Assembly: GCA_035063885.1 (NCBI GenBank)
Contig: JAPSFM010000103.1
Span: forward strand, 1 to 19,371
Direction of reading: 5' to 3'
Source of the DNA: CAADGY01 sp900696665
GTDB lineage: Bacteria > Acidobacteriota > Terriglobia > Bryobacterales > Bryobacteraceae
DNA: 19,371 nucleotides
Within the stretch, counting starts at the first letter, position 1. Every line of letters begins with the position of its first letter. The notes under the pieces were generated by a model, which made no database searches, had not been told where the DNA came from, and was given only the letters and a program-made list of their open reading frames with translations. This document shows, one piece after another, positions 1 through 7,674 of this stretch. The translations under genes were made by a program, and so were the position numbers.

Positions 1-281
1 GCTAACGGCTATGCTCCCTGGGTGAAAATCCTGCACGCCCGCGCTGGTTTGGCCGTGCTGCAGGGACCTCGCTGCAGCCGGTTTCGCCCTTGCCACGAGC
101 CACAGGGCGCCGGAGAGATGACACTGCCGCGCAGTCACACCGCCCCTGCTGCTCCATCCAACATGAGTGCGGCACGGGCTGAACAGATCTATCTAAGCTG
201 GATCCACCGAACGTGGTGACGTTCGGAGGGCTAGTGAGCTTTTCGCACGGGGAGCAGAGCGCATGAGCGAGCGCCCGGAAG
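1..281. other. Left-edge stretch without a recognised gene
   Basis: No convincing coding region is visible. The plus frame beginning at base 1 is open from the window edge to a TGA at 217-219 (about 72 codons). Its translation is rich in Arg, His and Trp and resembles no family I know, so it could be the tail of a gene entering from the left or chance in GC-rich DNA. The minus strand offers only short open frames. The one clear structure is the inverted repeat at 207-226. The stretch lies downstream of larE, so it may be the 3' untranslated end of the gyrA-larE transcript. Confidence 0.4.
207..226. terminator. Perfect 8-bp hairpin downstream of larE
   Basis: CCGAACGT and ACGTTCGG flank a four-base loop (GGTG on the plus strand), giving a perfect 8-bp stem. 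It lies 56 bases beyond the larE stop on the minus strand. No run of T follows it on either strand, so it is not a classical intrinsic terminator. It could be a 3'-end stabilising hairpin, a weak terminator or a protein site. Confidence 0.3.
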
Positions 282-1145
282 CTAGCGGCTAGTCTTCGTT
301 TTGAGAACTTCGTTCAACGCGCCTTGCCGGTAGCCTTCGAGGTCCAGCGTGACGTAGTGAAAGCCAAGAGGCTTGAAAATGGCCGTGAATTGACGCGCCA
401 TTTCCGGTGTCAAAGCTTTTTCCATTTCGTCTGTGGCGATTTCGATGCGCACCAGTTCCCCATGAAAACGCACACGGAACTGGCGGAAACCGAGTGCCTT
501 CAGAGCCTCTTCACCAGTCTCGACGGTCTTCACTGTTTGCTTCGTGACGGGAGTGCCATAGGGGATTCGCGAGCTCAGGCAGGCTGCCGCGGGACGGTCC
601 CATATTTCCAGGCCCGCGATGCGGGAAAGCTCGCGAATTTCGGGCTTCGTGAGCCCGGCTTCCATCAGAGGCGCCTGCACCCGGTGCATCTTCGCCGCGT
701 TCTGACCTGGCCGGTAATCGCCCAGATCGTCTTTGTTCACGCCGTAAACAATGTGTTCGATTCCACGCTGTTTACCCACCTGCTCCAAACAGGTGAACAG
801 CTCGTCTTTGCAGTGAAAGCAGCGGTCCGGATCGTTCTTTGTATAGTTTGGATTTTCGAACTCATGTGTCTCGATGAACTCGTGGCGGATCCCCCAGTTC
901 CGGGCAAACTCCACGGCGTCGCGCTTGTGCGATTCCGGCATGGAAGCGGAATCGGCAGTAATAGCCAGAGCGTTATCGCCGAGGACGCGGCTTGCAGCCC
1001 AGGCGAGATAAGCGGAATCCGTGCCGCCGGAATAGGCCACCATCACGCGCCCCATTCCATCGAGAATCGTAAACAGTTTCCGCTCCTTCTGTTTGAGAAC
1101 AGCCGGATCGAGATTCTGCAGAGGTCCCAGCGCTACTAGAGCCAT
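282..1145 (-). CDS. larE: LarE, ATP-dependent sacrificial sulfur transferase
   Basis: LarE adenylylates the carboxylates of pyridinium-3,5-dicarboxylate mononucleotide and adds sulfur during synthesis of the nickel-pincer cofactor of lactate racemase-type enzymes. In the single-Cys form the sulfur comes from one of its own cysteines. Visible here, numbered from ATG 1145 (287 aa, normal length), are the PP-loop SGGTDS near residues 39-44, the conserved DRCFHCKDELF segment near 108-118, and ACLSSRIPYG with Cys189, the position matching the sulfur-donating Cys176 of Lactobacillus plantarum LarE. An in-frame ATG at 1172 abuts the gyrA stop (1173-1175) but adds nine residues not typical of the family. 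ATG 1145 fits better and lies six bases after a TATACT box. The gene follows gyrA on the same strand. No larA, larB or larC is in the window, so the enzyme using the cofactor is unknown. Confidence 0.88.
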   Translation of the reverse strand: MALVALGPLQNLDPAVLKQKERKLFTILDGMGRVMVAYSGGTDSAYLAWAASRVLGDNALAITADSASMPESHKRDAVEFARNWGIRHEFIETHEFENPNYTKNDPDRCFHCKDELFTCLEQVGKQRGIEHIVYGVNKDDLGDYRPGQNAAKMHRVQAPLMEAGLTKPEIRELSRIAGLEIWDRPAAACLSSRIPYGTPVTKQTVKTVETGEEALKALGFRQFRVRFHGELVRIEIATDEMEKALTPEMARQFTAIFKPLGFHYVTLDLEGYRQGALNEVLKTKTSR

Positions 1146-1151
1146 AATTAA

Positions 1152-1157
1152 AGTATA
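1152..1157 (-). promoter_or_regulatory. Possible -10 box for a leaderless larE transcript
   Basis: On the minus strand TATACT (1157-1152) is followed by six bases and then ATG 1145. That spacing would place transcription initiation on or next to the start codon, and no Shine-Dalgarno sequence precedes this ATG. No good -35 hexamer is visible and there is no TGn extension. The box may alternatively be chance inside a gyrA-larE operon. Confidence 0.3.
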
Positions 1158-1172
1158 CCGGCCGGCACGCAT

Positions 1173-3731
1173 TTACTGGAGGGGCAGGCTGCCTTGCGGT
1201 TCCTCCTCATCGCTCTGTGCGCCATTTCCATTTCCGTTGGTTTCGGGAACGAGACTGGCGGCGGCCACCTGGTCGCCGTCCTCCATGCGTACCAGGGTGA
1301 CTCCCTGCGCGGATCTGCCGACCTGCCGGATCTGGTTCGACTCGATGCGGATGATTTTGCCGTTTTGCGAAATCATCAGCACGTCGGAATCCTCCGTCAT
1401 CGCGAGGATCGCCACTACCTTGCCGGTCTTTCGCGAGATCTTCATGTTGATGACGCCCTTGCCGCCGCGCGATTGCAGCCGGTAGCTTCCCACCGGCGTG
1501 CGTTTACCGAAACCGTTTTCGGCGATCGAAAGAATCACCGCATCCGCGTTCACCACTTCCATGCCAACCAGAAAGTCGGTTTCAGCCAGATCGATGCCCC
1601 GGACCCCTCGTGCCGGACGCCCCATCGCGCGCACGTTCACCTCGGGAAACCGTATGGCGATACCTTCGCGCGTGGCGAGAAAGATCTCGTCGTTACCGCT
1701 GGTCAGGCGCGCGGCCAGCAGTTCGTCTTCTTCATCCAAGGTCAGCGCAATAATGCCGCGCGACATCGGATTGTCGAACACCGATAGCTGGCATTTCTTG
1801 ATCACGCCGCGCCGGGTGACCATCATGATATAGCGATCTTCCACGAACTCCGTTACCGGAAGGAACGCTTGTACTTTCTCGTCCGGCTGAAGGTTAATAA
1901 GGTTGTTTATGTTCTTGCCCTTACCAGTGATTCCTGCGTCCGGGATCTCGTAGATCTTCAGCCAGTACACGCGGCCTTTGTTTGTGAAGATCAACACGTA
2001 GGCGTGCGTGGACGCAATCACCAGGTGGTCCACCACGTCTTCAGCGCGCGTACCCATCCCGATGCGCCCCTTGCCGCCTCGCGATTGACGCCGGTACGTG
2101 TCCACCGGAGTCCGCTTCATGTATCCGCCGCGGGTCACCGTAACGGCAACGTCTTCCATCTGAATCAGATCTTCGATATGGATGTCGCCGGTGTCATCAA
2201 CGATCTCGGTGCGCCGTTTGTCGCCGAAATCTTTCTGTACATCCTTCAACTCTTTCACGATTAATTCGCGTACTACTGTTTCCGAACCGAGAATCTCCAG
2301 GTATTCGGCAATAAGGCGTTGGATCTCGGCAAGCTCGTCGAGAATCTTCTGCTGCTCCATGCCGGTGAGCCGTTGGAGTTGCAACTCGATGATCGCCTGC
2401 GCCTGGCGTTCTGTAAACTCAAACCGGCTTATCAGGCCTTCGCGGGCTTCCCGTGGATTTCTCGAAGCGCGGATCAGTTCGATCACGGCATCCAGGTTTT
2501 CGAGCGCTTTCTTGAAGCCGAGCAACAAGTGCTCGCGCTCACGCGCCTTACGCAAGAGGTAATCGGTGCGCCGCCGCACCACATCAATGCGGTGATCGAT
2601 GAATCGCTTGATACAGTCGATCAGCCCCAGCTCGCGCGGCTGCCCGTTGACGATGGACAACATGATGACGCCGAAGTTGACCTGCATCTGCGTGTGTTTG
2701 TACAGGTTATTCAGGATTACTTCGGCCTGCTCGCCGCGCTTCAGTTCCACGACGATACGCATGCCATCGCGGTCGCTCTCGTCGCGCACATCGGAAATGC
2801 CTTCAATCTTCTTGTCGTTCACTTGCGCCGCGATGTCGGCCACCAACCGGGCCTTGTTCACCTGGTATGGAAGTTCGGTGACGACGATTGCATCGCGGTC
2901 TTTGGTGATATGTTCGATGGCTGCCCGGGCACGCAGTTTCAAGGAACCGCGACCTTTGCTGAAGGCGTCAAAAATCCCCTGCCGCCCCAGAATGAAGCCT
3001 CCGGTGGGGAAATCCGGGCCGGGCACCATTTGCAGAATGTCGAGCAGCGGCGTCTTCGGATTCCGGATCAGTGCGATGGTGGCGTTGACGATCTCGGTCA
3101 GGTTATGCGGCGGTATGTTCGTCGCCATGCCCACCGCAATGCCGGACGAGCCGTTGATGAGTAGATTGGGGACACGCGTCGGCAGAACTTCCGGCTCCAC
3201 CTCGCTGTCGTCATAGTTCGGCCGGAAATCGACGGTCTCCTTATCGATGTCTTCGAGCAGCGTGCTTGCGATGCGCGACAGTCTTGCCTCGGTGTACCGC
3301 ATCGCTGCAGGCGGGTCGCCGTCGACGGAACCGAAGTTCCCTTGACCATCCACCAGCGGGTAGCGCATCGAAAACGGCTGTGCCAGCCGCACAAGCGTGT
3401 CGTAAATGGAGGCGTCGCCGTGCGGGTGATATTTTCCCATCACCTCGCCGGTAATTTTGGCGCACTTCCGCGTGGGACGGTTGTAGTGCAGCCCCATCTC
3501 GTGCATGCCGTAAAGAACGCGGCGATGGACGGGCTTGAGACCGTCCCGGATGTCCGGCAACGCACGTCCGACGATCACGCTCATCGCGTAATCGAGGTAG
3601 GACCTCCGCATCTCGTCTTCGATGTTGATCGGAATCAGGTTCCCGTCCCCTCCCAGGGGGATTTGTCCGCCTCCACTTGAAGGCGGAACCGGGGGCGTTG
3701 GCGGTTGTGGGGTTTCCGGAAAATCAGCCAA
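1173..3731 (-). CDS. gyrA: DNA gyrase subunit A
   Basis: GyrA is the DNA-breaking and rejoining subunit of the A2B2 gyrase that introduces negative supercoils. The product is 852 aa. The breakage-reunion domain starts around residue 35 (PINIEDEMRRSYLDYAMSVI) after a Pro/Gly-rich leader about 24 residues longer than in Escherichia coli. The catalytic Tyr is Tyr146 in AAMRYTEAR (E. coli Tyr122). In the quinolone region HGDASIYD, Ala107 replaces Ser83 while Asp111 keeps the acidic residue of position 87. The C-terminal propeller has a GyrA box QSRGGKG at 549-555 and a second identical heptad at 753-759, which favour gyrase over ParC. The protein ends in a Glu/Asp-rich tail. The start is TTG, chosen because AAAAAGGAG lies six bases upstream. 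larE follows immediately on the same strand. Confidence 0.96.
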   Translation of the reverse strand: MADFPETPQPPTPPVPPSSGGGQIPLGGDGNLIPINIEDEMRRSYLDYAMSVIVGRALPDIRDGLKPVHRRVLYGMHEMGLHYNRPTRKCAKITGEVMGKYHPHGDASIYDTLVRLAQPFSMRYPLVDGQGNFGSVDGDPPAAMRYTEARLSRIASTLLEDIDKETVDFRPNYDDSEVEPEVLPTRVPNLLINGSSGIAVGMATNIPPHNLTEIVNATIALIRNPKTPLLDILQMVPGPDFPTGGFILGRQGIFDAFSKGRGSLKLRARAAIEHITKDRDAIVVTELPYQVNKARLVADIAAQVNDKKIEGISDVRDESDRDGMRIVVELKRGEQAEVILNNLYKHTQMQVNFGVIMLSIVNGQPRELGLIDCIKRFIDHRIDVVRRRTDYLLRKAREREHLLLGFKKALENLDAVIELIRASRNPREAREGLISRFEFTERQAQAIIELQLQRLTGMEQQKILDELAEIQRLIAEYLEILGSETVVRELIVKELKDVQKDFGDKRRTEIVDDTGDIHIEDLIQMEDVAVTVTRGGYMKRTPVDTYRRQSRGGKGRIGMGTRAEDVVDHLVIASTHAYVLIFTNKGRVYWLKIYEIPDAGITGKGKNINNLINLQPDEKVQAFLPVTEFVEDRYIMMVTRRGVIKKCQLSVFDNPMSRGIIALTLDEEDELLAARLTSGNDEIFLATREGIAIRFPEVNVRAMGRPARGVRGIDLAETDFLVGMEVVNADAVILSIAENGFGKRTPVGSYRLQSRGGKGVINMKISRKTGKVVAILAMTEDSDVLMISQNGKIIRIESNQIRQVGRSAQGVTLVRMEDGDQVAAASLVPETNGNGNGAQSDEEEPQGSLPLQ

Positions 3732-3823
3732 AATAGACTCCTTTTTGTGGCCCGGCAGGAGCTTCCGGCACAGTTCACCGGAGCATCATCGTCGCCAGAA
3801 AGGGCCTGCGAGGTGTAACTCCA

Positions 3824-3832
3824 ATTTTACCA
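3824..3832 (-). promoter_or_regulatory. Putative extended -10 promoter of gyrA
   Basis: On the minus strand TGG TAAAAT occupies 3832-3824, an extended -10 with five of six matches to TATAAT. No good -35 is seen. It would start transcription near 3817 and give gyrA a leader of about 85 bases. That leader contains a small imperfect GC hairpin (TCCGG/CCGGA) before the strong ribosome site. Confidence 0.45.
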
Positions 3833-3945
3833 AAAGCCATTGAAAACTTGGGGCCTTTTGGACGCCTTCGGAGGGACGGCTCAAGCCGCCCCGAACTTTC
3901 TTCGTACAGAGCTAATACAAACACCCCTCATACCGATAAGGCCAG

Positions 3946-5289
3946 ATGGGAACGGAAACAATGACCCCCGACACTACTATCCGTAGCTCCGCACCTCTGC
4001 CGGACCTCGAAACCCTGGACAGGTCGAATAGCGGATGGCTATCGCATAGCCGCAGGGTAGCGGTGCTGGCCATGGAAGTCGGGACTACTCTCATCGAACC
4101 GGCGCACCGGGAATTGCTGGCACAGGCGGCGCTGCTACACCATTACCCCACAGTGTTCCTCAAGCCGGACGCCTGGAGCCGGATGCTGGCTGATCTTTAC
4201 GGGCCCGAATGGCGCTCCTTGACCGGTTGCGAACATAGCCCCGAGTTTCCTCCCGCGATGGTGGCGGAAGTCCTCCGGGCACTCCACAGCCGCCGGGCAG
4301 GAACAGCGTCCGGCCCGATCGGGAGGATCGCCGATCTGTTGGAGGTTTGTTGTCTGTTCGATGAACGTCTTGAGTTTCTACCATTTGAAGATATAAAGTT
4401 AAAGGAAATTCTCACTGAATTCGATTTGATGGCCTCCAGCGGCATATTCGATGCCGCGACGATACGGGCCCTCCGCCGCTTCCCGTTGGCATCCCTGGAG
4501 CAGGTGAACCGTCTGATGAGCCATCTGCCGGTTTTCCCGGCTGTCGCGGTCCGAGTCCTGTCCACGTTTCGTTCTTCCAACTCCGAAGTGAGTCCGTCCC
4601 AGTTGGAGGCTTTAGCGGGCAACGACCAGGTCCTGGCCGGTGAGATCATCCATGCCGCCAATTCCTGTGTCTACGGCGTATCCCGCACGATTTCCAGGTT
4701 GGGAGAGGCCATCGTTTACATTGGCTCAGACACCGCGCGCAACCTGCTGATCGCGGCTGCCATGAAACCCCTGTTTGCCTCCGTTGCCATGCGGGATCTC
4801 TGGAGGCATTCTCTCGACGTGGCCCAGTTGGCTCACACGCTGGCCGTGAAATCCGACACGGCAGACCGGGATGAAGCGTTTCTGGTAGGATTGGTGCACG
4901 ACGCCGGGCGTTTGCTTCTTTCGCTGCTACCCAGGGAGATCGTGGAACTTCACGCCAGGGTTACCGAACAGGGTGGCCCGGCCTTGATGGCGGACCTGCT
5001 AGTCTCGGGCGTGGATCACGCCGAACTCAGCGCGATGGTTCTAAAGAAGTGGAAGTTCCCGGAACACCTGGTGGAGGCTGCCGCGTTGCATCATAAACCG
5101 GAATTATCGCGTGAGCCCCTGGCGTCTATTTTGTATCTGGCCGAAATCCTCAGCGGAGCGAAAGAGGACATACATGCCGGGACACGGATTGACGCCGCTA
5201 TGACGCGACTGCATCTTACGGCACAGGACCTGGTCGATCTGTCCGATCGCACCAGCCCTGCCATCGATGCTATTCGCGGCGCAGCATAA
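3946..5289 (+). CDS. HDOD-domain signalling protein with degenerate HD-GYP-like N-terminal half
   Basis: The 447-aa protein has no signal peptide or membrane segment. Residues about 180-385 form an HDOD domain: LPVFPAVAVRVL near 194-205, the HAANSCVYG segment near 236-244, His288, GLVHDAG with His318-Asp319, GVDHAE with His358, and LHH at 381-383. HDOD proteins act in bacterial signal transduction and behaviour control, usually without a known catalytic activity. The first 175 residues read like a worn HD-GYP module: HSRRVAVLA at 34-42, AALLHH at 61-66 where an active domain has HD, and GIFDAATIRAL near 166-176, matching the usual end of HD-GYP domains. The HHExxDGxGYP loop is absent. ATG 3946 has a close AAGG (3938-3941); ATG 3961 is possible. 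The gene is divergent from gyrA, so shared control is possible but not shown. Confidence 0.8.
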   Translation: MGTETMTPDTTIRSSAPLPDLETLDRSNSGWLSHSRRVAVLAMEVGTTLIEPAHRELLAQAALLHHYPTVFLKPDAWSRMLADLYGPEWRSLTGCEHSPEFPPAMVAEVLRALHSRRAGTASGPIGRIADLLEVCCLFDERLEFLPFEDIKLKEILTEFDLMASSGIFDAATIRALRRFPLASLEQVNRLMSHLPVFPAVAVRVLSTFRSSNSEVSPSQLEALAGNDQVLAGEIIHAANSCVYGVSRTISRLGEAIVYIGSDTARNLLIAAAMKPLFASVAMRDLWRHSLDVAQLAHTLAVKSDTADRDEAFLVGLVHDAGRLLLSLLPREIVELHARVTEQGGPALMADLLVSGVDHAELSAMVLKKWKFPEHLVEAAALHHKPELSREPLASILYLAEILSGAKEDIHAGTRIDAAMTRLHLTAQDLVDLSDRTSPAIDAIRGAA

Positions 5290-5382
5290 AGCTGGACCGC
5301 ACCCTCTTCGGTGACCCGCAACGGCGCCTTGCCGCAACTAACGGCAGAAACATCGTCTCCTCCGAGCCGCCGCACACTGGAG

Positions 5383-5388
5383 TACACT
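5383..5388 (+). promoter_or_regulatory. Possible -10 box immediately upstream of the S9 peptidase gene
   Basis: TACACT is followed by seven bases and ATG 5396, spacing that would give a leaderless or nearly leaderless mRNA. A GGAG at 5379-5382 is 13 bases from the ATG, rather far for a Shine-Dalgarno. No TGn extension and no clear -35 are visible. Confidence 0.25.
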
Positions 5389-5395
5389 ATCCGAC

Positions 5396-7360
5396 ATGCG
5401 ACGCTTGGCCGTGTTACTTGTCATGTCTCCGCTGGTCTGCCTCGCCCAAACGCCCACGTTCTGGACGCCTGAAGTGAGCATGCGGGTCAAGGGTATCGGA
5501 TCCGTTGTTCCTTCGAATGACGGGACGCTCACCGCTTACGAGCAATCCATAAACGTGATGGAACCTGAGCGCAGCGAGACGCTCACACACATCTACCTTG
5601 CGAAGTCCGACGGCTCTGGCCGTATTCAACTTACGCGCGGCGAAAAGAGTTGCACTTCCCCCTCCTTTTCACCGGACGGACAATATGTGTATTTCAAGTC
5701 TTCCCGTGCGGGTGAGGGCAATCTCTGGCGCATCGCCGTGCGGGGTGGGGAGGCGGAGCAGTTGACCGATTGGAAAGGAAAAATCGGCTCGTACGAGGTT
5801 TCGCCCGACGGGAAACTGGTGGCTTTTACAGCGCGCGAGAAAGACCCCGACGAGGAGGCGGCACGCAAGGAGAAGCGCGACTTCCGCGTTGTCGACGAGA
5901 AGCCGAAGAACTACGGACTCTGGGTGATTGAAGCAGAGAGCGCCGCGACGCAGAAGCGCGCTCCTCGTGCGATCGTCAAGACGAACTACCATATTGAAGG
6001 ATTTGCCTGGTCGCCTGACTCACGCTTTCTCGCCTTCGCGCACGTACCCACTCCAAACGCCGATGATTGGCCGAAATCGGATCTGTCCGAAGTGGATGTG
6101 GTTTCGGGCGCCGTGAGGTCTCTCGCCGCGACGGCGGCTGCCGAAAGCGATCCGAGTTATTCGCGTGATGGACGGCACATCGCATTTGAGCGCTCCTCGA
6201 TTCCGCCGACGTGGCAGTATGACACGAGGATCGTGGTGCTGGCGCGCGATAGCGGCGCCTTGCGAGAGCTTCCCGCCACTTTCGACCAAAATCCCGTTCT
6301 TGCCGGCTGGAGTTCCGATTCGAAGAGTCTGCTGGTCAGGGAACCGAAAGGCACGCGTGCCGCTCTCTATTGGATTCCTCTGGATGGTCCGGTGAAGACT
6401 CTCTACGTGCCGGAACGGGGAACGATCAGCTCACCGCGGCTCAATCAAGCCGGTACTCATATAGGTGTAGCAATGGAGTCGTCCGATGCGCCGCCCGAGG
6501 CGTTTTTCATCGCGCTGAATGGATGGAAGCCTGTGCGGGTGAGCGCGGCCAACGTGGATCTGCCGAAGTACCCGTTCGGGGAAACAGCCGTCGTCGCATG
6601 GAAGTCGAAGGACGGCATGCCGGTGGAAGGCTTGTTGACATACCCGGTGGGTTTCGAAAAAGGCAGAAAGTACCCTTTGATTCTGAATATCCATGGCGGG
6701 CCCGCGGGCGTCTTTGGCGAGTCCTTTATCGGACGGCCCGGTGCGTATCCGCTGGCAACCTTCGCGGCAAAAGGATATGCGATCCTGCGGCCCAACCCAC
6801 GCGGCTCCAGCGGCTATGGAAAGAAGTTCCGGGTTGCCAATCTGTCGGATTGGGGCTACGGCGACTATGAGGATCTGATGGCCGGGGTGGATCATGTCAT
6901 CACCATGGGTGTTGCCGACCCGGACCGCCTGGCGGTCATGGGTTGGAGTTACGGCGGATTTATGACCAGTTGGGTCATCGGCCACACGGACCGGTTCAAG
7001 GCTGCTGTCGTAGGCGCCGGAGTCACGGACCTGCTCAGCTTCACCGGAACAACCGACATCCCCGGGTTCCTGCCGGACTATTTCGCCGGCGAGCCATGGA
7101 AGAACCCCGAGGCTTACCGGAAGCACTCGCCGATTACCTACGTGGGAAATGTGTCCACACCCACGCTGGTACTGCACGGGGAGGCGGACGAACGTGTTCC
7201 CATCACGCAGGGTTATCAGTTCTACAGCGGATTGAAGCGGCGTGGCGTGGCCACCCGCATGGTGGTATATCCGCGAACACCGCATGGAGTGCGCGAACCG
7301 AAATTCATTCTTGATGTCATGCAGCGCCATCTCGACTGGTTGGAGCGCTACATAAAGTAA
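5396..7360 (+). CDS. Secreted S9-family (prolyl oligopeptidase-type) peptidase
   Basis: This 654-aa serine peptidase probably removes di- or tripeptides or acyl-amino acids from peptides in the periplasm. The N-terminus (MRR, a hydrophobic stretch, then CLA-Q) is a type I signal peptide with likely cleavage near residue 18; the Cys is not in a good lipobox. Residues about 30-390 are a beta-propeller with TolB/PD40-like repeats, for example SPSFSPDGQYVYF and YEVSPDGKLVAF. From about 400 comes the alpha/beta-hydrolase catalytic domain with HGGPAG (oxyanion side), Ser518 in GWSYGGF, Asp598 in GEADERVP and His630 in TPHGVRE, a complete triad. The length is normal for dipeptidyl-peptidase or acylaminoacyl-peptidase relatives. 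The exact substrate cannot be read from sequence. The gene is transcribed alone, 106 bases after the HDOD gene, with no strong terminator between them. Confidence 0.92.
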   Translation: MRRLAVLLVMSPLVCLAQTPTFWTPEVSMRVKGIGSVVPSNDGTLTAYEQSINVMEPERSETLTHIYLAKSDGSGRIQLTRGEKSCTSPSFSPDGQYVYFKSSRAGEGNLWRIAVRGGEAEQLTDWKGKIGSYEVSPDGKLVAFTAREKDPDEEAARKEKRDFRVVDEKPKNYGLWVIEAESAATQKRAPRAIVKTNYHIEGFAWSPDSRFLAFAHVPTPNADDWPKSDLSEVDVVSGAVRSLAATAAAESDPSYSRDGRHIAFERSSIPPTWQYDTRIVVLARDSGALRELPATFDQNPVLAGWSSDSKSLLVREPKGTRAALYWIPLDGPVKTLYVPERGTISSPRLNQAGTHIGVAMESSDAPPEAFFIALNGWKPVRVSAANVDLPKYPFGETAVVAWKSKDGMPVEGLLTYPVGFEKGRKYPLILNIHGGPAGVFGESFIGRPGAYPLATFAAKGYAILRPNPRGSSGYGKKFRVANLSDWGYGDYEDLMAGVDHVITMGVADPDRLAVMGWSYGGFMTSWVIGHTDRFKAAVVGAGVTDLLSFTGTTDIPGFLPDYFAGEPWKNPEAYRKHSPITYVGNVSTPTLVLHGEADERVPITQGYQFYSGLKRRGVATRMVVYPRTPHGVREPKFILDVMQRHLDWLERYIK

Positions 7361-7405
7361 GCTTTTCCCGCCGGGCAATGAGCGGTTTCTGGTTCTCTTA
7401 CGAAC

Positions 7406-7414
7406 TGCTAAGAT
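7406..7414 (+). promoter_or_regulatory. Putative extended -10 promoter for the small membrane protein / HD pair
   Basis: TGC TAAGAT is an extended -10 whose hexamer is at 7409-7414 (TATAAT with two mismatches). It lies in the 83-base gap after the S9 peptidase stop and would start RNA near 7421, 23 bases before ATG 7444. No good -35 is seen. Confidence 0.35.
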
Positions 7415-7443
7415 GAAGTGCGTCGGGCCTTTCGGCTCGAGTT

Positions 7444-7665
7444 ATGCGCAACATTTTCGAGATTGCTAACTTTCTGATTGAGCGGCCCGCATTGACGGGC
7501 GCGGTGGTGTGGGGCGTGTTGTATGCGGTTCGCCGGTCCAAGAGGCACAAGCTTTCGGAGAAGGAGCGGGAGCATGCGCTTCAGGTCCACAGCGAGCAGC
7601 GTCCCTATGCGGAGAAGATGTACGATCCCCTGCAGGAGACCGAAACCGGCGCAAACCCCCGCTGA
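7444..7665 (+). CDS. Small hypothetical membrane-associated protein (73 aa)
   Basis: I do not recognise a family. The protein has a short hydrophobic segment at about residues 15-29 (PALTGAVVWGVLYAV) followed by a strongly basic patch RRSKRHK, which by the positive-inside rule suggests a single membrane helix with a cytoplasmic C-terminus. The rest is charged and polar with no Cys. The third codon positions are mostly G or C, as in the neighbouring genes, which supports real coding. There is no Shine-Dalgarno before ATG 7444. The gene ends nine bases before the HD-domain gene, so the two are probably co-transcribed. It could be a membrane anchor or partner for the HD protein, but that is a guess from position. 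Confidence 0.55.
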   Translation: MRNIFEIANFLIERPALTGAVVWGVLYAVRRSKRHKLSEKEREHALQVHSEQRPYAEKMYDPLQETETGANPR

Positions 7666-7674
7666 TACGATGCC

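Noticed and set aside
22..219. 65-codon plus-strand frame at the left edge as a gene
   Set aside because: It needs a GTG start without a ribosome site, and the composition is unconvincing; kept only as a note that the frame is open from the edge.
1..290. Near-identical GCTAACGGCT (1-10) and GCTAGCGGCT (281-290) as flanking repeats of an inserted element
   Set aside because: It is a ten-base match with one mismatch, there is no inverted repeat or transposase, and the second copy overlaps the end of larE.
324..1139. Long plus-strand open frame (271 codons) antisense to larE
   Set aside because: It mirrors the third-position GC bias of larE, has no family resemblance and lies wholly opposite a clear gene.
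2319..3164. Long plus-strand open frame antisense to gyrA
   Set aside because: The gyrA protein on the other strand is unmistakable; the antisense reading has no recognisable motifs.
3880..3891. CGGCT/AGCCG inverted repeat in the gyrA-HDOD spacer as a terminator or operator
   Set aside because: The stem is only 4-5 bp with a tight loop and no T run; easily chance in GC-rich DNA.
5396..5460. Lipoprotein signal on the S9 peptidase because of Cys15 in the leader
   Set aside because: The residues before the Cys (Pro-Leu-Val) lack the small residue at -1 expected in a lipobox; type I cleavage after CLA is more likely.
6431..7378. 315-codon minus-strand frame antisense to the S9 peptidase
   Set aside because: It lies opposite the intact catalytic domain and its composition is typical of antisense GC-rich DNA.
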